Both the position numbers and the translations under genes were made by a program. DNA of 64,000 bases from Xiphydria camelus. Lineage: Eukaryota; Arthropoda; Insecta; Hymenoptera; Xiphydriidae. Positions 1 through 12,903 of the stretch are shown here, in pieces. The stretch covers positions 27,444,827-27,508,826 of the forward strand of contig OY783196.1 in assembly GCA_963678675.1 (NCBI GenBank). The letters run 5' to 3'. The stretch's first letter is position 1. Each line of letters starts with the position of its first letter. The notes beneath the pieces were generated by a model. The model saw only the letters and a list, made by a program, of their open reading frames with translations, ran no database searches and was not told the origin of the DNA.

Positions 1-3000
1 TCTCTCCTCTCTACGGCAGCTGTAATGGCGGGGGACCAATCTCCGTAGAGATTCGACGGAAAGATAAACCGCGCGCGACGGGGCACAAATTCGAACGCCG
101 CGGGACGCGCATTTAATTCGCGCGCAACCGGAGGGCAGCGCGAGAAATAAGAAGCACTGTTGATTGAATTTCCATTATATTCAGCATCAAAGGCATATAA
201 CACAAAATACAACCAAACACAATTTACATCTCGATAATCGTTATGTATAAGATTCACTTTAATAATCTATCGGTAATAATTATTCCTCAATATCTGTCGC
301 ATTCCTTCTTCACGCGCCCACATCTCGCTCTCTGTTTCACGTTCATTCGATCCAATCGTAAAAACCCGAGCACATACGCGTAATGTTGTATGCATACGTT
401 CTAAAATAGCTAGAGAAACTTTAGAAACGCTAGAAATTAATTCCATCCGTGTTTAACTCGCGTTAAACATGCGCGGATACCAGTGGTACTGTGGGACACG
501 TGCGGTGAGTGTTATACAAAGCCCTTTTATTATCTTTTACGTCTACGTGCGGCAAGCACGAATACCCGAGAGTCAACGCTTGTAAGCTCGCGAGAACGAG
601 TACGAGAAAACACTACGCGACGCTCCTATGATACAGTTTACACCTCACTCGCGCTTCCTCGCCGTCCTTGGTATCCGGATAGTCTTTATATTCCTAATTT
701 TTTTCCGAAGCTGGAATCTCGAAGTGGTAACGGACCTTCCACGACGGACTCTAGAATTTACGATCTTCGCAAAGTTCCAGCTTTGGAGTGTTCTTTATCT
801 ACAATGAGCGATGATTACGAACCGCTCGAGCGGCTTAACGTGGAAGTGAAAAAACGAAACAATTCGCAACTACTGTTAAATCAATAGTCAGCAGTCGGAG
901 AGTCCAATTTCGAAGACTTCCTCTATAAAACTTTCTTATAATTTCTTTTCTCTTTTTTCAGTTTGTACACCCTTCAGCTCCCTTACTCTTATATATCGGA
1001 AAGATTAATGTATCAATTGTATCGCCCGCTCCTCTCCCTCTTTACGCGCGTACCGCAAAAATGTACCCCTAAGAAATTCCTCGAATATAAATATCCGTTA
1101 AAAAGTCGATTAAACTTTTATCGCCCGTTTCCGCGTTCAATATTTCTAGAAACAGAGTTACTACCATTAGCAAAGGGGAATAATGAGCAGCTACTTCAGA
1201 ATTATCAATAGTAATTAATTCGGTACAATTAATTAATTGTGTACAACAATCAGACCTCACATATTCGAGGCGAGATTCTAATATCAGATTTAACGACCTA
1301 GATGGAAACGCTTGCACTCTCACGACAACCAAAAACAAGATATTTCGTCGTCGAACGTGCAAGTATCTCTACTTCATGATAATTATACGAATAATGGCCA
1401 AGTTAATGGTAATAAATCGTCAAGTATTAATAAAAACCACCCTCCTTTTACGCTAGCTATTACAAATGATCTTTTTCCTGCTTTCCTTATAATTTCACGT
1501 AATTAATTTACTCGTGCATGCACGCACAGATGTTTCTTCTTACATCTTGTGTATACATGAATGCGCGATATATGTATAATATATATTTAAATATATATAG
1601 AACTGTTCATTTATATATATACGTTTATCGGTAGACAACGGTACGCAAAATATTTATAGTACATACAAATCGAACGCAGATAACTGGAGAGAAACGATTT
1701 ATACAGAAACGGTGTGGTAAAAAAAATATAGTCACGTCGCCTATGATTCCTTCAACGAAATTTAAAGCTGATTCTGAATAAACGGAATTTCTTTCAACGT
1801 TATACAAAGAAGAAACCCCTGTTTGTTAAAACTATCCGTCATTTCTCATGTATCATGCTCGAAATGTACGACCGTTTGCGTTGTATTTAAAAGATGAAAA
1901 AATATCTACAATTTTCTCTACAATCAGTGAGCTCACTTTGAGTCACATGAGACGTACTTCCTGCAGGGAAAAGTACATACGTTTCAAAAATTTAACTGCG
2001 GTCAGTCTATGAGTGGTTTTATAATCGGGGCACGCGGAACCAAAGTGAGGCCCATAAGTCATAAAGGGACTTCCGAAACGAGGAGGACGAATGTACGCTT
2101 TCTCGCGTCTTTCTCGTTCATCCTTATGAGTATTAATTGTTTTACTTGTACTTCGATCGTTTGAAGAAATCGGTCGAACTCTGATGTGCTTGTTTTTCTG
2201 CTTCTGTTTCTCGAATGTCGTACTTATCGCGTTTCAAAGACGAGAACTTTCGCAACTTATTATGTTACACACCGATAAGTTGACGAATATTCGTGGAAGA
2301 TCCGACTAGCCACTGTACCAATCAAAGAAAGGATCCCCCAATGGGGTATTCCGTATGGCACAAACGTTGCAAAAGTATTGCGCCATTAAACTGCAATATT
2401 GCAAGTTATTAGAGAATGTTACTGCAATATCTATGCGATACTTTTGAAAAGTTTGTACTATATATTGATTGCTATCGCATACCACATCATACAATTCGCA
2501 ACATCCAATAAATTAAAACACCGTGCATTGAATTCCAATCGCAATATATATATTCCTTAATCCCCACGTAATTTCGCATTTATCACTTTATTTAACTTAA
2601 GTTATTTTACAAGTTTTTTTTTGATAAATCAAAAATCACATCGGACCGGCGAAAACAGCGACGTAAGTTCTGAAAGCTTTTGCTCCTTCTCTTTAATATC
2701 CACGGAGTGCGGGGGATAGGCATAAGGGAGAAGATCGGGAAACGTTAGAATTTTTTTCGCGAACATAGGTACTCACCCTGTATCAACGACACCAGTTTTT
2801 AATATATATATCTTTCTCTCGCATTCTTTTTCTCAACCATTTAATTATTAACAATCTATCGGACATATACGCTAATTTAACAACGTGTAATTAATCGCAA
2901 AGAGAGCACAGCGCGTTTGCTTTCCTGTCGGTGCGTTTCTGAGGTCTCCGATATAAGCTTCCTATTACTTCCTTATTTCCATTATTTTTCCTGCTCCGTA

Positions 3001-4364
3001 TGATTCGATTTCAAAATTGTCGAAATTCACTTGCGCGCAAAACGGGGCGACATTGGTATATCAGATTTTAGACGTAAAATTACAAAAAAAAAAAGAAAAG
3101 AAAATCACACGCTAGGTACTTTGAAACTCTTTTCCACAAGCTTCTTTTATAGCATTAAACCTTTTTTTGTGTAGCTTCTTCGCTTTTATCCACGTGTCTC
3201 CTGTTTGTTTAGATACTCCCGCAAGTAAAATAAGTATTATACGACGAAAAAGAATCAAAATCCATAGTAATACAATAAAGAGGGATAGTAGTTGTAAGGT
3301 TTATGGAAGGTGAAGACACAGGGGATGAAATAGTAGCCAAAGGTATACGTAGAGAAGGATCGATGAGAGGAAGGGGAGAGGGGACGCCAATTCTCAAAAT
3401 GACACTTTGAAATACACTTCTCTCATCCGTACAAAACCCTGCCGACGCGCCACTTTTTTTTTGTCAATAGCTAAACGTCGGTATGGAACACAACGGATGT
3501 ACCTGTTCCCCTTTCTTACGCGCATTTTCGAGTGAGGCCAAATACTCGCGAGTACGTTTATTACTTTCGTGTTCTCGGATAAACGAAACCCCCGTCTCCG
3601 AAAACATTTTCAAAGTACAAATATCACGTTAGTTATAAGCATGTTTCTTCGAAAACCTTTTAAAAACTGCGTCAAGGGGTGGTCCGCCGATGCTGCAATA
3701 CAAAACAGAGTCGCCCGATTTTTCCCTCTTCTTCGCTTCTCTTCTCCCACGGTTTGATTCGATTCTCGCGCTTCACTTCGAAGATTTTACTTTGTTTAAA
3801 GATAACATTTATTATGTATTATTTTGTTCTCCGACGGTCGATTCGCTCTATATCGGCCATTGATCGCTTGACGATTCGAATAGAGTACAATGAAATTCTG
3901 TACACGCCTCTTGCACCGTTGCAATTTCAGTGTTTCGCGCGTTCGCATTTCTTTTTCCCACCGCTTCTTCCGTGCATGATCGTCGTACGTTAAGATCGAC
4001 TTCACGTTTCACCATGCATTACCACGGCCTTCCTATTCGAGACGGCTGTACGGGTCTGTATGCAATTCTCAACATTAAAGAACGTGGCAAGATCATCGCA
4101 GGAACAAAATTCAACGCGGCACGAAACACGGCTGCACGTTTATATACATTCATCTTCATACATACGTCGGCGAAACAGCCCTTGCCGAAGCACCGGGTCC
4201 ACGTGTGGCGGTTGAAGATGGCGAGGGTGGTGGAAGGGGAAGGGGGTTCTTGAAATAATTATCAATATATAATATTATAATAATAACAATAATGATGAGG
4301 TGTTCTAAACAGTGCTAGGACTAGTGCTAAGGGGCCTGTAAAGGTGGTGTGATTAGGGGCGGGG
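1..4364. other. No supportable gene; 3' flank of KCMF1
   Basis: I find no gene that I can name here. The part nearest 4364 is probably 3' untranslated sequence of KCMF1, which ends at 4365 on the minus strand. Two plus-strand open frames at 483-887 and 963-1211 share a reading frame and are separated by two stops (885-887 and near 939). A good acceptor-like tract ends at about 961. Neither resembles a known family. The other open frames here are short and compositionally unremarkable. Confidence 0.5.
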
Positions 4365-7300
4365 TTAGTGCGGGGGTGGGGGCTCCGTGGATTGGTTCCT
4401 GCCATCTACAGCCCTAACCGGCTTTCTGCGCGAAGGACCCGTCACACCGACGGGGCCTACACCGCCTCTGAGGTAAGCAGGCGCCGGAGCTGCCATTGGT
4501 TCTCTGATCGTTCCGGTTCCGGTATTCCTGATTGGCGGTGGTAGCGGCTGCTGCAATACCTGTACAAGAACACCACAAAATTCTTGTTCACGTAGTATCT
4601 TCATTCCTCCGACTTTGTTCGCTCGTCACCGTTTTGACCATTCGAAACATCTGTCTCGGCCGTAATTTATTCTAAACGCTTGCACTTTTCTTTTGTCACA
4701 GGTGTTGAGTAAATATGCGTTTGTGTATGAGCTGCTCGTATATTTCACCCTCTAGGCCGTGTGCGGCTTTATTTCGTATTAAATAAACAACAATAATTAA
4801 ATCGCCTATTATCGTGGTATATTTCTATGAAACGAGACGTTGACGCAACGATTTCCTAGTGTCGCACAGAGAGTCGCACTTGGAAAACTGATTTACAATT
4901 TTACGTATTTATTTGAAATTATCCTATACTGCGGTTTATAATTTAAATTATAAGTACTGCTGTTTTTGATTCGCTATTTTTTAGTGATCCTTGATTGAGT
5001 GGAAGAAAATTTGCGTAGTGAAATACATCTGTGAATGTACTTGAAAGTACAACAATTGCATGTCAGAATCTATCACTAGGTACACGCCTTAAAAATCGCT
5101 TCTATCTTTATTTATTCGGACAGTGTAGAGAAAAGGTGAAATGGCTGGTGGTTGCCTGCAATTATTGCGATTTCAATCGTTCAAAGCGAAACGTAAACAC
5201 TTACCAAAGGTTGCGGTAAAACACTGTGCATCAATGTCTGAACCATGGGTGCACTTTGCTGTGTGATACCATTAGGATTCGGAGGTAATCCTTGACTTTG
5301 AATTCCTCCACCGACACCACCACCAGCTGCACCTTGTAAGACGTGCGATTGTTGTTGCACAGTAGTCTGCAATATGGGTTTGGTTGCTGTCGTTTGTTCC
5401 CTCTTTGCCTCCTGATTAGTGTTCGATTTCTTTGCGGACGTCACAGTCGCATTGGCGTTTGGTGTTTCCGGACTAGTCGTCGCGGTTGTTACGCTCGACA
5501 CGGGCGTTTGCGCGGTCGACTGCTGTTGTGTCAACTCTGGCAAAGTCTGCGAAAGAGTCCCGACAACTAGTTCGCGGGCAAACAGACCTCTGTTCGCGCT
5601 TTCCCGTTCGATGCTCTGCAGTTGTGAATCCGAGAGTGTTGTTGTCATGCATCTGCGCAAACGAGGAGGAGGAGGAATCACTTTCATGCCTCTGATCCGT
5701 TTAGTACTTCGACACGCGGATTTGAGCGATAATGAGATTTCCGACAAGTCTCTACAGATGTCTTCGATTTAAGCGGCACTTTCAACGGGAAATATATCTT
5801 TCGATTGATCAAACGTGATATACTTGCTCTCAAAATTACACAAATTCCGTTGATATTATTATGCACCGCACGCCTCTATATTTAATTGAGTAGGTAAACA
5901 AAGCGAGTATCATGATACGATATTTTTTTACTAGAGATATGGCCGCGGGTGTCTGACATTGGTTACTTTCGGGCAGTGTCAAGACGAAATGAGATTTTTG
6001 GCAACCACCTTACTCTAGTCGTGACACGCAGTTTTACGTCTATATAGGTGTGCATAGCAGGAGGGGAAACTTTAACGCATTCCAAGTCTGTGAGTCACTG
6101 TATAGACCAAATTCTTCATGCGAAATAGTTTTTCGACGTGTACTCGTACACATCTCTTTTAAGTGTATTTGAACAGGAGTACATTTCAAATCTCACGCTG
6201 ACTTTCATCTTATATGGTTTCGTTTAATCGTCGGAATAACTCACCTGGGCAACAGGAACATGGAGTTCTGCGAGTTGGCGAATGAGGCATTGGACGGGTT
6301 AGTCGCGTTGGCTGCATTATTATTACTAGCTGAATTATTGGCCACCACACTAGCCATAGTGGTCGAGTGACCTCCACTTGCTCCACCGCTAATAGAGCCA
6401 ATAGCTTGTGTCTGTCTCCTCGGTAATCGTTCCAATTGTTGTCTAGCAGCCTACGGCAGAATTAATGTGCTTTAATTACAACAGATAACGCGTCTATAAA
6501 CTTCACGATTAATATTATGCCGAACGTTGAGAAAAACCGAACGCGTAAAGCTTGAATTATCACCTCGTGCCGCAAGGTCTAACAGTTAGAAAAACACGGA
6601 CGGACCATTTTCCTGGAGTTTGTTCTACGTACCCTGACTTGTTGACGTTCCATTTGCAACTGGATTTGTAATTGCTGCAGCTGCGAAGGTGCCGACGATC
6701 CTTGACCGCCAGTGGCACCGCCAGCCCTGCGAACCCCTGACAATTGGGACAACAATTCCGCAATGGGGTCTATACCATCTCGACTGCTGGGGCTCAGCCC
6801 TCCCGACGAACTGAAATGCATGTTGGACCTGCAGGTCCAATTTGACTCCAATGAACATTATCTAAGATGAGATGACGATGAACTGAATTTGGATTCAATT
6901 TTGATAATCTCCTTTGACGGAGGTATGACTTGAAACTGTATTGACGATGAAAATGTCGCCAGTGTTCAAACAAGTTTACGACTGATTATGAAAATATGAA
7001 TGATACAAGATGAACATTACGAAGAGCGTGAGTATTATGCTAAATATGTATATAATTAAGGCATGATCAGGGATGGATGAATCTCATTGCTTCTTTCTTG
7101 GGTGCATCATTCCTGACTAAAGTGATTTCATACCTCCTAGCTCTGTTACCACCCACACCCCTAGATGGATGTGGTATTCTCCGAACTGCATGCCGACTGG
7201 CAGCCGGTTCATCGAGAAAGTTAATCAGGTCCCTCGGTCCACTACGATGTTCTAAAGTCAAATGACCCGCGAAATCATCGGTAACATGATTCGGGTCACC

Positions 7301-10300
7301 ACCTGGCAATGACGCGCATACCGGGCAAACCTGTGATAGAATATTCATACCTGAATGATATTGTCTCGATTCTTGTTCCCCGGGAAAATTATGAGGAAAG
7401 CATCAATTCCAAAAACTTAGGAGAATACGAATTCAAATCTCTACAAACCACTTCAAATGAAGTGTCTGGATGATCCGCGGCGACGTGTTCTTGTAACGTG
7501 GCTTCCGTGAAGCCCATCCTTGTACAGTAAGGACAGGTCAAAGATTGCGGCTGTTCTACGCTGACTCCCTCTCCACCATAGTACAATTCTATCAGGGAAG
7601 ACATCATTGGATGGAAAGATTTCATTTATAAAATTACATTGTAAACGGAGCAACGCCTCATCCACTGTCGTCACACGAGCCACTCTTTCACTCACCAAAA
7701 TCTGATCTGGTGAGTATACACTGCATTGGGTGTTCGGTGAGATGGCGTGTATTGCTAGCACCTGCCTCGTAGCAGCTAGCGCACAAATCATAATCGTAGC
7801 ACACCAGGCACTTATATCTGCGACCCCGAAAGTTTCCCTTTAGGCAGGAGTCACAGCTTACCCCTAAATGAACCCAAAATGCTTAAACGTTATATTTCTG
7901 AGAACGCCTCGATTCCCGCTTATAATGGAATGTCTCCTTTCAGACTAAATGCGGTATTTGTTGAAAATGGGAAAATGCAAATGTGAAAATGGCAGCAGGA
8001 AAAATATACTTCATATCTCTTGTTGTTCCGTAATTTTTGAAACAATAAATATGAAATGGTGCCAGTTATACAATTATTATCATAATGTAGTTAGTGTCAT
8101 TAGCCTCGTGATATTACTACCAACGAGCAAGGGAAGTTTGATCAATACACCTGTTTAGCATAACATTCATGAGCTCTAAAATTGCTTTCACCCCCAATCT
8201 ATCCATTAGAGTTTAAATAAATATGTCTCTAGCAGTTGTTCTCCTGCCGTGCTGTATGTATATAATAATATATACTATTGGTAATACGTAACATATTTGG
8301 AGTTGACATATTTAAACTTTCGATTAGTATTTGCGTGGTATGTCAAGCTAAGTACAAAGCAATAACACACAACTGCGATATTACTCTATTCCAAATAAAG
8401 TATTCCTTGTACTTATTCAATCTAATTTCTTATTATGAATTACTCGAGTCTATTAGTGTAACGCTAATTGGCATACATACAATTGATTCTGATCACTCAG
8501 CAGTGAAGTTAAATATCGAGTAACAATTACATTATTTATTTGATATTTTATCGATCGTTTGCCATTCGTAAATAAAGAGCGTGCTGTTATAAAGGCTGCG
8601 TACCGAGTGTTCAAAATAGAACATAACATGTTCCTTCGCTTTTCTGGGTCGAGATTACTGTGTCAACTTAGCTATTTATATCGCGCGCGCGCACATACTG
8701 TGCACCCATGGTGGCTGGATAACGGGTATATGCCATACAAATTTTTTAAACAGTGTAAGAAAAATATGCAGTTCGAAAATTTGTACTATAACTAACTAAC
8801 TAACTATATATATAGCCAGTCTTGTTTCATTTCATTCGTGAATTTTATAACATGATTAGTCACACGACCCGTAATTTAAAAAATCATTTTTTTCTCCTAC
8901 GATAGCTACGACTCTTCATGTGATGCCTGACACGAGATCTCAGCTGGCAATCACTTTTGAAAACAGCCAACCATTTGCGGGATACCAGTGCTGCGTTCAA
9001 AATTGATTTGTCATCCAATTTTCTAAAAATCAACTGAGTCATCTCGATCAGAAGTTCTTTCGTAAAGTCGATTCGGGGAGGACCGCTGCAGATGCCGATT
9101 GCTCGTAGAAAGGACTTGAAGAATTCTATGTCGATGCTTCAGCGACGAGTCGTCGATTTTTGCATGCAGTGATTTATACGGAGATCGCGCGCTAAAGGCT
9201 ACGGGGCTGAGTTCGATTTATGAGAGAATGAATATATTTATATTTCACGATCACCGAGATCACGATCATATACGTACAGCGCTGATGACGCTTTCCCATT
9301 CATCGCGTACGAAAGTCCGATAACGATCGGTCGATGTCATTTCGATTTCTCAACGCAACGAAAATACTCCGAATTTTAATCCCCTAGAAAGTAGACTATT
9401 TTCTTTCTATTCTACGCATTGTTGGAAAATATAGCTATATATTTATCAAAGCTTGTATAAGCTATAAACTGAAACGCAGTTGCCTAGTGGCTAGCCGCCA
9501 ACTGCATTATTCCCAGTTATGTATATTTTCGTTAATCAACAAATCCTGTACGGCGGTAAGAATTATCTTTGCACTATGGGTAAACCATCTAAAAGGCCAT
9601 CGTTTATATATGATAATATCTTTCAAGAATCCGCTCGATTAGTCACCGAAACATCTGGCGCGCGCGATTGCGCTGTAACGTTTCGCGCTACTGTACACGG
9701 TGATTTTGCAAAATGAAAAAAATTATTTTTCGCTCTTTTTCAACCCAGCGTCCAGTACAATCTTCTTCGGATTTTACAAAAACGATTACTGTGCTTTTGA
9801 CGATAACGAGTTGGAATAGAAAACAAATGCAGCTATTTCACAGGGAAGTGATTTGTACAACTCGTAATCATACCTAATGCAAGGTCGTTAGGGGGCCGCG
9901 TATAGATACAGAACACTTGAGAGAAATCTTACAAAGTAGTCGTATTTAGGAATCATTAAGAATGTGGCGGTGATATCAAGGGTCCGCATATTGAAGTCAC
10001 AAACACACAAAGCATGATTCAAAACCTAAAATAATTCTATATCACTATTCCAATTCCTAGTCCGGTCACGAGCATCTATTTACAACGCTGCTTTCTTCAC
10101 TGCATCAGCGACGTGCATTTAGGGGATAGAAACGTAATCTTTTTTTACGGATGATGCAGAATACTGTATAGTATAGCAATACCGGAAGAGAAAGGATTGG
10201 TACTCCTCTATCGAACGTTACTCGTTTTTCAAGGTGGAATCTGCAGTTGGTAGATTCTAGAGACCGGGAGATTCAGTTTAAAAATCAGTCTAAAATCGTT

Positions 10301-10409
10301 TTGTTACATATTTTTGGCGATCAATGCTTAGAGGGACGAACCATTGAATTTCGAAATATTATAAGAAAAATGATATTTCAAATTTTACAAAATCGATTGA
10401 AAGAAAGAG

Positions 10410-10470
<61 letters not shown>

Positions 10471-12166
10471 TGTAGGTACATGCTTTCGAGCGTTGGAGGG
10501 TGTTTATGCGTGTGAGTAGAGGAAAGAGGGGGATTTATTTGTCACTCCGAAAAGCCGTCACACGTGACATATTACTGGGGTTGCCGTATCTCAAAAGTTA
10601 TGCGTATTTGGTTTAAGATGAAATGTAGATCTTTCTTTCCATTTGTAATCTAGGATATGGTATGCATTATTTTTTGTATGGTGTAAGAATTAAGTCTGTG
10701 CAATGACCACAGAAAATAATCAACGGTCATTTTGTGAATACCTAAATTATACATATCACCGCTCCGGAAGAACAATGACGCAAGTGCAAATTTTGAAATT
10801 TTAAAATTAAAATTAAATGAAATTAAAAAATTTCAAAATTTGCACTTGCGTCATTGTTCTTCTGGAGCTGCCATATTTTCAAAAGCACAATAGTAGAGAA
10901 GAAATAAAATTTTTCAGAAGAGATGAGATATAATTTTGGAGCATACCTACTGCACATGGTTGTCATAAGAATGGAGAAAGAACTAAAATTAATAAGGGCT
11001 ACTTAATAAATTTAAAAAAAATATAATAATAATAATACAAAATGTCATTAGAGTTTTGTAATAATTAAAAATGGAATTTTTGGGCATTTTTTACATTCTC
11101 CAAATACCTGAATATCTGAAATTGAATTCCATATACTCCTACTATTGTCAGTAATTTTTTCAGTCAATGGACAGTCTCATTGACTGAAAAAATTACTGAC
11201 AAATTATTATTATCAATTAGCCACTATCAACAATAATAAATCAAGAGGGGTTACAGAATCTGAAGCAATTGGAGACTTGACATTGGAATTTAATAGATAC
11301 ATAACAATTAATTATCAATTCTTGTTGATCCAGAAGAAAAATATTGTCTAGAAATTTTCCATGATGATCACTGCTTTCAAGGTCTGATCAAATTACATTA
11401 CTTAATGTAAAAAGTCAAAATGATGCAAACATAAAAGATAGAAATCTTTGATTATTAAAAATGCATTTTCATAATAGCAGTATAATATATGAAAAATTAT
11501 CAGGCTGATTTTAAGACTATTTAGCATTCGACGTTCTTTGTTAATTTAGGGAAGTATTCCTCAAGACTAGCAAAGATTCGAAAGACTCACGGATAATGCA
11601 TTGTGATACGAATAATTGATTTCCCGTTTTGATGAGAATAAGAAAAGATATCGGAACGAACAAATCGAGGTAAGAAGAAAATAGGTGTAATATGTTTGGC
11701 GAAGGAAATGAATTATTTTATTATGTAGGAGAGTATTTAAAAGTAACAACCCGATGAGAGTCAGCTGGTGAGATCATTATTTGACAGCTGATTAGCGCTC
11801 CGCGATTCGAGACTTCGAACCCATCGTTTTACGAAAACCCCCCAATATCATGCGAAATTCTTCAATATCATTCAGGAAAACAGTAAATTGGCAAAAATTC
11901 GGATAAATTTTCTTCGAGTGCTGCCATCTGGTCTCTGACATTAGGGCCCCGGGCGCAGGGCTTATGAAAAGCATTTCTTCCAAGTACCCCAGAATACGAA
12001 TGCGTAACCTTTTCGATGGGTTGCCCGAAAATGCTCCGGAATGACAATCGACGAGATTTTCGGGCACCAGGGTGCTTAGACTTTCTATAGCGGAAAACTC
12101 CCGTTTCGCGGATACAACTTGCCAGCGAAAAGCAATGCACACGTACGTACCTTCATGTCGACTCAT
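4365..12166 (-). CDS. Kcmf1: KCMF1-type E3 ubiquitin-protein ligase
   Basis: Eight coding exons: 12151-12166, 7696-7863, 7449-7588, 7134-7330, 6633-6828, 6245-6450, 5205-5652 and 4365-4559. They sum to 1566 nt (521 aa), with GT-AG junctions and matching phases. The start reads MSRHEG, the conserved KCMF1 N-terminus. Residues 1-50 form a ZZ zinc finger (Cys 9, 12, 24, 27, 33, 36; His 46, 50). Two further Cys/His units follow at about 76-100 (CPYC) and 109-135 (CPVC, Di19-like). A conserved core reads [15 protein letters not shown], then a Gln-rich coiled stretch. The C-terminal half is Ser/Thr/Gln/Pro-rich and longer than in the human protein (381 aa). KCMF1 acts with UBR4 in ubiquitin-dependent lysosomal and proteasomal turnover (family knowledge). 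Intron 1 is 4.3 kb. The exon between 7449 and 7588 ends in a less usual donor (GTTTGT). Confidence 0.93.
10413..10467. repeat. (GA)n microsatellite
   Basis: An uninterrupted GA dinucleotide run of about 27 units in the large first intron of KCMF1. It creates an artificial Arg-Glu reading frame that is not a gene. Confidence 0.95.
10761..10868. repeat. Inverted repeat, 42-bp arms
   Basis: Arms at 10761-10802 and 10827-10868 are reverse complements with a single mismatch and enclose a 24-nt AT-rich spacer. The element lies in KCMF1 intron 1, so the gene's pre-mRNA would fold it into a hairpin. It looks like a small foldback or MITE-like element; no target-site duplication was recognised. Confidence 0.85.
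11145..11202. repeat. Perfect hairpin, 25-bp arms, 8-nt loop
   Basis: Arms at 11145-11169 and 11178-11202 are exact reverse complements around an 8-nt loop. It lies in KCMF1 intron 1, about 280 bp from a second hairpin. It could be a foldback transposon remnant or a structured RNA segment. Confidence 0.88.
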
Positions 12167-12903
12167 TTTCCGTTTAAAATCTCATATACGCCGATACGCG
12201 GGGCCTCGCGGTCACACGGTCCACGAAACACGAACGCTGATTACACCTGAGCGGGCTCTCGACACAGTGGTCAATACGGAAGATGCAACGGGGAAAACAT
12301 TAATCGTCAAACAAAAAATTTTTCGTTACAAATTCCAGCGTAAAACCTAACCCAACTAGGCTATCGCGACGTCACACTAGACCTACGCTCCCGGAGTGCG
12401 TTGCGGGCAAGGCCTCCGTACGAACAACGTTGCCGATACGGTCGTGAGAAATACGCGGGAAATTCAAACGATCGGTTGTTTCACACGCGATCGATGGAAA
12501 TGTATTTTTACAATATTTAAAATCATTGATAACAAGTACGTGTCATACGAAGAATTTATTATTCAAATAAGCAATCAGAACTTTAATGTATTGGATGGAA
12601 ATGGGATACATATGTTGCACGTTTAATTAGTAAAACGTGAGAGTTTATTAACTTTTCGTTTCGTAAGAGCATTTCCATTCAAATATTTTCTTTTCGCTAG
12701 AAAATTAGAACTCCTTTTTTTCAAAGAAAATGGCGGTCGGATGATTCTGCAATCTATAATATTATAGTTTGTGGTGCAATCTGACAGCATCGCACTCCTT
12801 TTGCGAAATCTTCCGAAAGTTGGTCGGACGTAGTCGACGATTTCCGTCAACGGTCGCGATATTTCGGAGCAGATCTCATGAAGGGTACTTCATTTATCGA
12901 ACA
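12167..12903. promoter_or_regulatory. Divergent promoter region, KCMF1 / QDPR
   Basis: 737 bp lie between the start codons of KCMF1 (minus) and dihydropteridine reductase (plus), which are arranged head to head. The interval should hold both promoters and 5' untranslated regions. A YY1-like AAAATGGCGG motif sits at about 12727-12736. No coding sequence was recognised. Promoter function is inferred from gene arrangement. Confidence 0.55.

Noticed and set aside
3679..4253. Plus-strand frames of 104 and 107 codons
   Set aside because: They lie antisense in the probable 3' flank of KCMF1, overlap each other and have no recognisable features.
10247..10519. 90-codon frame with Arg-Glu repeats
   Set aside because: It is produced by the (GA)n microsatellite.
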